Shown piece after piece: positions 28,654 through 35,269 of a stretch of DNA of 38,019 nucleotides. The first letter of the stretch is position 1, and each line of letters opens with the position of its first letter. The notes beneath the pieces are model-generated. The model was given only the letters and a program-made list of their open reading frames with translations, did no database searches and had not been told where the DNA came from. The translations under genes were made by a program, and so were the position numbers. This stretch comes from Flavobacteriales bacterium (lineage in GTDB: Bacteria; Bacteroidota; Bacteroidia; NS11-12g; UBA955): the NCBI GenBank assembly GCA_947463435.1, contig CANHTS010000005.1:1-38019 (forward strand), in the 5' to 3' direction.

Positions 28654-30828
28654 TCAGCGAATAACCTTCATTTCCTGGAGCAGATGCCCCGCACCGCCGA
28701 ATTTGTCGACGATAAACAGCGTGTAACGGATATCCACTGAAATGGTGCGTTGCAGATCAGGCTCGAATGCGAAGTCGGAAGAAATGGCTTCCCAGTTGCC
28801 ATCGAAAGCGGTTCCTATCAGGTTGCCTTCGCCATCTAGAACCGGGCTTCCGCTATTGCCTCCTGTGATGTCGTGGTTGGTGAGAAAGCAGGATGGCAGG
28901 TTGCCATTCTTGTCGGCATACTGGCCGAAGTCTTTGGCCTTGAGCATTTCAATCAGGCGCTTGGGCGCATCAAACTCAATATCGCCAGGTTTGTATTTCT
29001 CGATGATACCCTTGTGGGTGGTGATTTCATTGTAATGCACGGCATCGCGGGCGTCGTAGCTCAGCACCGTGCCGTAAGTGAGGCGCATGCTGGCGTTGGC
29101 ATCGGGCGTAAGCAAGCGGCTGGTATTCATTTCAAGCAGTGCACTCTGGAACAGGCGGTTGGCGCGGTTCAGCTTGGCATTGATCTCGCCCATAATGGGC
29201 TGCAATTCCTGGCTTTTTGCGGAGAAGGCATTCCATACTACCATCACCGGATCTTTTGCAATGGCCGCGGAAGGCTTCTTCAGGAAAGCTTTCAAACGTG
29301 CGCCATCAGCAAAGATTGAACGCGCAAAGATGTCGGCAGCCAACTTGTTGTAATCGCCCTTGTACTTCATCACCCAAGTCCGGAAGCCGGCGGGTTGCAG
29401 CGCAGGATCCAGGTTTTCGTACACCATTTTAACCATCGACGCGAGTACGTCTTTTTCAATCGGGGCGTAGAACTCGCGGAATTGCTCGTCAACTACTTCC
29501 AGCATTTTGGCAGCCATCTCGCGGCCTTTGGCCTGATTGGCCTTGTCTTTATCTGACAACAAACCGGAAAGTTCGCTGTACGAAGCCGCGAGGCTGAAAG
29601 GCTGGCTGTTGAAGATGGCTTCGCCGAGGTAAAGACCAAACAAGCCGTATTGGTTCATTCCGCGGTAGGCTTCGTCGTAAAGGCTCATCACTTCGCCATA
29701 GGTTGCCTTGCGCTTTTCGTCTGCGTTCATCCAGGTTTCAAAGGCGCGTTCTTCGGCTTTGCGGCGGTCGTAGATATTGAGCTTCTTGAGGCCGTCGCGC
29801 TCGCCCATGAATTTCTTCCAGTAGTTGCTCAATCCGGCGTACTTGTCTGCATACATCAGCTTGATGGTGGGATCCTTGAACATGTAGTTTTCGTAATGGT
29901 CAAGGATTTGACGGCGGGCATCCACGCGGGCCGGCCTGTCTTTCTCGCTGGTATAGCGGATGCCTTCGCTGTAAGTGTAGCGTGCTGTACGGCCGGGATA
30001 TCCCATGATCATCGCGAAATCGCCTTGCTGTACACCTTTCAGCGAAACGGGGAAATAATGAGCGGGCTTGTAAGCTTTGTTGGCAGCATTGTATTCAGCG
30101 GGCGTGTTGTCTGCTCCCACATAAATGCGGAACATGCTGAAGTCTGCCGTGTGGCGGGGCCATGACCAGTTATCGGTTTCGCCGCCAAACTTGCCAATAT
30201 TCTGTGGAGGCGTTCCAACCAGTCGGATGTCTTTATAAACCACATAATACATGGCCAGATAGCGGTTGCCGTTGTAGAAAGGCACCAATTCAACGCGGTA
30301 TTCAACGCCTTTAGCCTTCTCACTTTCGGTGAGGGCTTTGGTCACTTTCTGTACCGATTCCATCACGGCTTTGGTGCGTTCCGCTTCCGGTCCATTGATG
30401 GCGATGCCGTCGAGCACCTGATCGGTTACATCTTCCACTTTGGCCAACAGGGCGATATGGAAATTGGCTGCGCGCTCCGCATTGCGGTCTTTTGCCCAGA
30501 AACCGTTTTCAAGGATGTTATCGTCAGGCGTGCTCAGTTCCTGAATGGCACCAAAACCACAATGGTGGTTGGTGAGGAAGAGACCTTGGTCGCTGATGAT
30601 TTCACCGCTGCAGAACATGCGGCCCTGTTTGGTTGTGAGGCGCACAACGGCGTCTTTCAGACAGCTTTTGTTGATGCTGTAAATGTCTTCAGCAGTGAGC
30701 TTGAGACCTTTGGCCTGCATGGCATCCTGAAGCTTGGCCACCATCGTCAGCGGCCACATGCCTTCGTCGGCACGGGCAGGCAGCACCAATAAGGCGCCTG
30801 CAATGAGAGAAAGTATGATTTTTTTCAT
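28654..30828 (-). CDS. S46 family serine dipeptidyl-peptidase (DPP7-like)
   Basis: Signal peptide; LFLTNHHCGFGAIQ; GGNSGSPVLDGEGNLIGTAFDGNWEAISSD. Confidence 0.95.
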   Translation of the reverse strand: MKKIILSLIAGALLVLPARADEGMWPLTMVAKLQDAMQAKGLKLTAEDIYSINKSCLKDAVVRLTTKQGRMFCSGEIISDQGLFLTNHHCGFGAIQELSTPDDNILENGFWAKDRNAERAANFHIALLAKVEDVTDQVLDGIAINGPEAERTKAVMESVQKVTKALTESEKAKGVEYRVELVPFYNGNRYLAMYYVVYKDIRLVGTPPQNIGKFGGETDNWSWPRHTADFSMFRIYVGADNTPAEYNAANKAYKPAHYFPVSLKGVQQGDFAMIMGYPGRTARYTYSEGIRYTSEKDRPARVDARRQILDHYENYMFKDPTIKLMYADKYAGLSNYWKKFMGERDGLKKLNIYDRRKAEERAFETWMNADEKRKATYGEVMSLYDEAYRGMNQYGLFGLYLGEAIFNSQPFSLAASYSELSGLLSDKDKANQAKGREMAAKMLEVVDEQFREFYAPIEKDVLASMVKMVYENLDPALQPAGFRTWVMKYKGDYNKLAADIFARSIFADGARLKAFLKKPSAAIAKDPVMVVWNAFSAKSQELQPIMGEINAKLNRANRLFQSALLEMNTSRLLTPDANASMRLTYGTVLSYDARDAVHYNEITTHKGIIEKYKPGDIEFDAPKRLIEMLKAKDFGQYADKNGNLPSCFLTNHDITGGNSGSPVLDGEGNLIGTAFDGNWEAISSDFAFEPDLQRTISVDIRYTLFIVDKFGGAGHLLQEMKVIR

Positions 30829-30920
30829 TTCGGTTGAAGCGAATGTGCGGCAAATATCCGGTTTTTTCCGCTGGCAGGTGCGCCCGGGTTCGATTAGAAA
30901 TCAGGTGGCTTCGACCGGAA

Positions 30921-31469
30921 TCAGGCGGGCGGTTGTGCCGGAACAAGTTCCATACCCCATGCACCCGAAGCGTAGGCTTGCGATTGCACCATCGCCCAGT
31001 ATTGCATGGGGAATTCCCTGGGGAACAATGGAATTCCTGTCCCAAGCAGTACAGGAAATTGCGTTAGCAGGATGCGATCCAATGCTCCGGCCTGCAAAAA
31101 GCTGCGTATCAATTGCCCTCCGCCTACCAACCAGCAGTTTTTGCTATTTTCGGGCAGGGAGTTGCAAACCCGCAGCCAGTCGTCTACTCCGCTTAGCCTT
31201 GTAGTTCCCGGAGTTGAAATTTCCAGGGAAGGATCTCGGCTTACAACGTAAACCTGATTGTCTGCATAAGGCCAGTCAATCCCGAAGGAAAGCACTGCGC
31301 GATACGTACCTGAACCCATAACCAATGTATCGCAGCCGGAAAGAAATGCAGCGTATCCGTAATCGGTCTGTTCGGGATTAGGATAGTCTTCCAACCATTT
31401 TACATCGCCGTCTGCTTTGGCAATGTATCCATCAAGGCTGGATGCGATATAGAGAATGGTTTCGCGCAT
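30921..31469 (-). CDS. dihydrofolate reductase family protein (RibD C-terminal-like)
   Basis: ILYIASSLDGYIAKADGDVKWLE, GSGTYRAVLSF, NCWLVGGGQLIRSFLQAGALDRILLTQFPVLLGTGIPLF. ATG at 31469 is preferred over the long upstream extension in the track. Confidence 0.9.
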   Translation of the reverse strand: MRETILYIASSLDGYIAKADGDVKWLEDYPNPEQTDYGYAAFLSGCDTLVMGSGTYRAVLSFGIDWPYADNQVYVVSRDPSLEISTPGTTRLSGVDDWLRVCNSLPENSKNCWLVGGGQLIRSFLQAGALDRILLTQFPVLLGTGIPLFPREFPMQYWAMVQSQAYASGAWGMELVPAQPPA

Positions 31470-31506
31470 GGATGAGGCTGTTTCCGGAGGAATCAAAATT
31501 ATCAAA

Positions 31507-31541
31507 ACAAAAAAGCGGCAGAATATACCTGCCGCCTTTTT
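31507..31541 (-). terminator. Rho-independent terminator after the S8 peptidase gene
   Basis: GCGGCAG-aatatac-CTGCCGC flanked by A- and T-rich tracts. Confidence 0.85.
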
Positions 31542-31561
31542 CTCTGGGATCTTTTCTGTGC

Positions 31562-33142
31562 TTAGCGCGCCATTGTGGCTGCAATTTGCAGCGCATTGTA
31601 GGCGTTCACCAATCCTCCGCTTTTGCAGAGGTCTTTCATTTTTGCCTTCTTCTTCGTGGTAGGGTTGATTACCGGCTTCTTCCAATTTACAGTTCCTTCG
31701 GTGATGCACTGTTTCACCTGTGCTGCTGTGAGCGAAGGATAGTAGCTGCGGATGAGCGCAGCCACACCGGCTGTTACCGGAGAAGCCATACTGGTTCCGT
31801 CGAAGCTGGCGTATTTGGAATCAGGTACGGTGCTGTAGATGTCCATACCCGGAGCGAAAACATCCACCTGGTCTTTGCCAAAGTTGGAGAAAGGCGCGAT
31901 GAGTTTCTTGGCATTCCAGTTGCTGGCGCCAACTTCAATCCAATTGCTGGGGCGGCCGCCATCGGTGAGGCGCGGGTTCGGGAAATTGGGGAGTTCGTCG
32001 TTGTCTTCGGCGTCGTTGCCTGCTGCGTGAACGAGCAGTACATCCTTGCTTTCTGCGTAGCGAATGGCGTCGTCGACAAGCTTCTTGTCGTGGCTCCAGC
32101 CTTTTCCAAAACTCATATTGATCACCTTGGCTCCGTTGTCGACGGCATAGCGAATGCCATTGGCCACGTCTTTGTCGCGTTCATCGCCGTCAGGAACGAC
32201 GCGCACGACCATGAGGCGTACGTTATCGGCTACGCCGTTCATGCCGATGCCGTTGTTGCGGGTGGCACCGATGATGCCGCCTACGTGTGTACCATGGCCG
32301 CCGTCAGGTCCTTCTACGTCGTTGTTGCCGTAGTTGCGCTCGGTTCCGTCGGCGTAGTTATCACCAACGATTTCACGTGAATTGTATTCCGGATTGAAGT
32401 GGAACTTCACCGGCTTCATGATTTCATCAAAGCGAGAAGTGAGTTTGAATTTGATCGTATCGTAGTTAGCGCCTGATTCCACGGCTTTGGCCAGTTGTTT
32501 CTGGATCATGGCAACGAAACCTTCTGCGGTAACCAGTGTGATAACATCCGCAGTAACGGCATTTCCACCGGCGCGGGCTTCGATATCACTGAACAGTTTG
32601 TACACCTGATTGAGCTGTTCGCTCATGGCGGTGTAGGTTTCCTTCTTTTCATTGATTTCAGCCTGGGCCTGCAGCCACAGACGAAAGGTTTCCTTGTCTG
32701 ATTCGCTTATGTCGTTTTCTTCCTTGCCTTCAAAGCGCGCGCGGTGTGTGCTATAAAAACGGGCTACTTCCAGGTTGTCATATTGCACGTTGCGTCCGTC
32801 TTTGTTGCCGATATAGTTCCAGCCGTGCACATCGTCGATATAACCATTGTTGTCGTCGTCGATGCCATTGCCGGGAATTTCATCCGCATTCACCCAAATC
32901 ACATCTTTCAAATCTTCATGATCCGGCTCGGTTCCGCCATCGATGACGGCAACAACTACGGTAGTGGAAGTTTTTCCCTGCAGCAGTTCGGCATAAGCCT
33001 TATTGGTACTGACACCGGGAACTTTGTCTTTTTTGAGGTCGAGGTTAAACCAGTCGTCTGGCGGAGTGCTGCCCTTTTGTGCTGTGAGTGAAGCAAGGGG
33101 CAAGGCAGCCATCAATGCTGCCAGAATGAAGATTCTTTTCAT
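31562..33142 (-). CDS. S8 family (subtilisin-like) serine peptidase, secreted, with long Asp-His insertion
   Basis: Signal peptide; catalytic Asp68 (VVAVIDGGTEPDHEDL), His283 (GGHGTHVGGIIGAT), Ser451 (FDGTSMASPVTAGVAAL). Confidence 0.94.
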   Translation of the reverse strand: MKRIFILAALMAALPLASLTAQKGSTPPDDWFNLDLKKDKVPGVSTNKAYAELLQGKTSTTVVVAVIDGGTEPDHEDLKDVIWVNADEIPGNGIDDDNNGYIDDVHGWNYIGNKDGRNVQYDNLEVARFYSTHRARFEGKEENDISESDKETFRLWLQAQAEINEKKETYTAMSEQLNQVYKLFSDIEARAGGNAVTADVITLVTAEGFVAMIQKQLAKAVESGANYDTIKFKLTSRFDEIMKPVKFHFNPEYNSREIVGDNYADGTERNYGNNDVEGPDGGHGTHVGGIIGATRNNGIGMNGVADNVRLMVVRVVPDGDERDKDVANGIRYAVDNGAKVINMSFGKGWSHDKKLVDDAIRYAESKDVLLVHAAGNDAEDNDELPNFPNPRLTDGGRPSNWIEVGASNWNAKKLIAPFSNFGKDQVDVFAPGMDIYSTVPDSKYASFDGTSMASPVTAGVAALIRSYYPSLTAAQVKQCITEGTVNWKKPVINPTTKKKAKMKDLCKSGGLVNAYNALQIAATMAR

Positions 33143-33253
33143 TTGGATGTTAAGGCGAACTGCGAATTTAACGATGTTTAAGGGCTTTACCCTAAAAATC
33201 GGTAAACAAGCCGCATATCAGGACGGGCAGAAAACCTTATCGCGGCGAAATAA

Positions 33254-35182
33254 TCAGTACGCGCGTTCGCGGCTGCCTTCAGCGAAGAGTACGAGGCTGC
33301 GGTTGGCTACTTTGTTTCCGCCCGGCGTTGGGTAGTCGCCGGTGAAATACCAATCGCCCCGATGCGCCGGACTGGCTTCGTGCAGGTGTTCAACGGTTTG
33401 GTAAACGATATCCACCTCAGCGCGGATGCCGGCGGGAGCGACGATTTCAGCGATTTTCTTTGTGATGTCGTCTTCTGAAAGGCCTTCGTAGAGGTCTTTC
33501 ACCACGTTGCGCTGTTCGGCCACAGGCTTCTCCAATTCGCGAAGCGCATTGGCGTGCATGCGGGCAATGATATCGCCTTCACCGCGCTCCTTGCGTATGG
33601 CAAGTGCAGCCTGAAAGGCCACGAAATCACCGAGGCGGCTCATGTCGATGCCATAGCAGTCGGGATAGCGGATTTGCGGTGCCGAGGAAACCATGATGAT
33701 CTTGCGCGGCTCAAGGCGGTCGAGGATTTTCAGGATACTCGTGCGCAGCGTGGTGCCGCGTACGATGCTGTCGTCCATGATTACAAGGGTGTCTTCGCCC
33801 GGTCGCACAACACCGTGTGTGATATCGTACACATGCCCTACCAGGTCGTTGCGGTCCTGGTCGTTCGTGATGAACGTGCGCATCTTGCCGTCTTTCACCA
33901 GAATCTTCTCGCGGCGCACCACCCAGCTCATGATATCGTCGAGCGATTTGTGCCAATCGTATACTTCCTCGTTTTCAGTCGGATGGTGTTCGGTTTTCTC
34001 GAAAGCCCGCCGCATGAAATAATGCTGATAATCGCGCAGGTATTCGTTCAGCCCGTCGATCAGTCCGTAAAACGAAGTAGCGGCTGTGTTTGGCACATAG
34101 CTGAATACCGTATTCTTCAGGTCGTACTGGATTTTCTTGAGTACAATGCGCGACAACAAACGGCCGAGGGTCTTGCGTTCCTGGTAGATCTTCGGGTCGT
34201 TGCCACGGCTGAAATAAATGCGTTCGAAGCTGCAAGAGCGCTTTTCGCCGGGGGGAAGGATATTGATTTCGCTGTGCACTCCTTGCGGGTTGATGATCAG
34301 CGCATTACCTGGTCCAAGTTCCCGAACTTCCTCTGTTTTCACCTCAAAGGCCGTCATGATCGCCGCCCGTTCACTGGCCATCACGAGGATTTCATCGTCA
34401 GCATACCAATAGCTGGGCCGTATGCCGTTCGGGTCGCGTATCACAAAGGCGTGTCCGTTTCCAACCATACCGGCCATATTGTAGCCACCGTCGATATCTC
34501 GGAAAGCGCGCTTGAGAACCCGTTCCAGCGACATTTCCTCCCGAATGAGCGTTGTGATTTCCAGGTTGCTTGCGTCGTTGGCATGATGAAAATCAAAAAT
34601 GCGCTGGTTTTCTTCATCCAGAAAATGCCCGATTTTCTCCAGCATTGTCACGTTATCGCTTTTTTCTTTTGGCTGCTGGCCTAGCTCTATCAGTTTGTTG
34701 AAAAGCTCATCCACATTGGTCAGGTTATAATTGCCTGCCAGCACGAGGTTTCGCGACATCCAATTGTTCTGGCGCAGGAATGGATGGATGTTTTCGATGC
34801 TGTTGCCGCCGTGTGTGCCGTAGCGCAGGTGCCCGAGGAGCAATTCGCCGGCCCAGGGAAAATCGCGGCGCAACAGGTTCATGTCGTTACGGGTTTCCTC
34901 CGGCAGCTCGTTCCAATCTTGCTGAATGGCGGCAAAAATGTCGGCCACGGCGGTGCTGTTCACGCTGCGTTTCCGTGCGATGTACCGGTTGCCGTAATCC
35001 GGATTGAGTTTGATGACACCGATGCCTGCACCGTCCTGGCCACGGTTCAGTTGCTTGGCCATCAGGAACTGCAGTTTGCGTATGCCGTACAGCGGAGAGC
35101 CGTATTTTTCCTGGAAATGCTCCAGGGGTTTGAGGAGCCGAATGAATGCTACCCCGCATTCGTGCTTAATGGGATCGCTCAT
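33254..35182 (-). CDS. amidophosphoribosyltransferase-like class II amidotransferase/PRTase (long Bacteroidota-type variant)
   Basis: HECGVAF, NRGQDGAGIGV, LLGHLRYGTHG, PRTase loop LVIMDDSIVRGTTLR. ATG at 35182; the track's TTG at 35203 overlaps a TAACTTTG motif. Confidence 0.88.
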   Translation of the reverse strand: MSDPIKHECGVAFIRLLKPLEHFQEKYGSPLYGIRKLQFLMAKQLNRGQDGAGIGVIKLNPDYGNRYIARKRSVNSTAVADIFAAIQQDWNELPEETRNDMNLLRRDFPWAGELLLGHLRYGTHGGNSIENIHPFLRQNNWMSRNLVLAGNYNLTNVDELFNKLIELGQQPKEKSDNVTMLEKIGHFLDEENQRIFDFHHANDASNLEITTLIREEMSLERVLKRAFRDIDGGYNMAGMVGNGHAFVIRDPNGIRPSYWYADDEILVMASERAAIMTAFEVKTEEVRELGPGNALIINPQGVHSEINILPPGEKRSCSFERIYFSRGNDPKIYQERKTLGRLLSRIVLKKIQYDLKNTVFSYVPNTAATSFYGLIDGLNEYLRDYQHYFMRRAFEKTEHHPTENEEVYDWHKSLDDIMSWVVRREKILVKDGKMRTFITNDQDRNDLVGHVYDITHGVVRPGEDTLVIMDDSIVRGTTLRTSILKILDRLEPRKIIMVSSAPQIRYPDCYGIDMSRLGDFVAFQAALAIRKERGEGDIIARMHANALRELEKPVAEQRNVVKDLYEGLSEDDITKKIAEIVAPAGIRAEVDIVYQTVEHLHEASPAHRGDWYFTGDYPTPGGNKVANRSLVLFAEGSRERAY

Positions 35183-35200
35183 GGATGGGATCGGGGACTG

Positions 35201-35208
35201 CAAAGTTA
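35201..35208 (-). promoter_or_regulatory. putative -7 element TAACTTTG of the purF-like gene
   Basis: Exact TAnnTTTG on the minus strand, 18 nt before ATG 35182. Confidence 0.5.
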
Positions 35209-35254
35209 CAACCTTTGCCAGCCGTCGCGGTCATCGAAATCCGCGCTTCACAAC

Positions 35255-35262
35255 TAATTTTG
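35255..35262 (+). promoter_or_regulatory. putative -7 element TAATTTTG of the FG-GAP lipoprotein gene
   Basis: TAATTTTG-ACCCTGC-ATG; exact TAnnTTTG, 7 nt before the start. Confidence 0.5.
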
Positions 35263-35269
35263 ACCCTGC

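Noticed and set aside
31470-31709. 80-aa N-terminal extension of the DHFR-like protein given in the ORF track
   Set aside because: The extension spans the terminator of the S8 gene and lacks protein-like features; ATG at 31469 gives the canonical family N-terminus.
31442-32380. 312-aa ORF on + strand opposite the S8 peptidase
   Set aside because: Shadow frame of the conserved protease; low-information V/A/F-rich translation.
33554-34684. 376-aa ORF on + strand opposite the purF-like gene
   Set aside because: Antisense to a strongly supported coding gene; the product shows no recognisable motif and has biased composition typical of a shadow frame.
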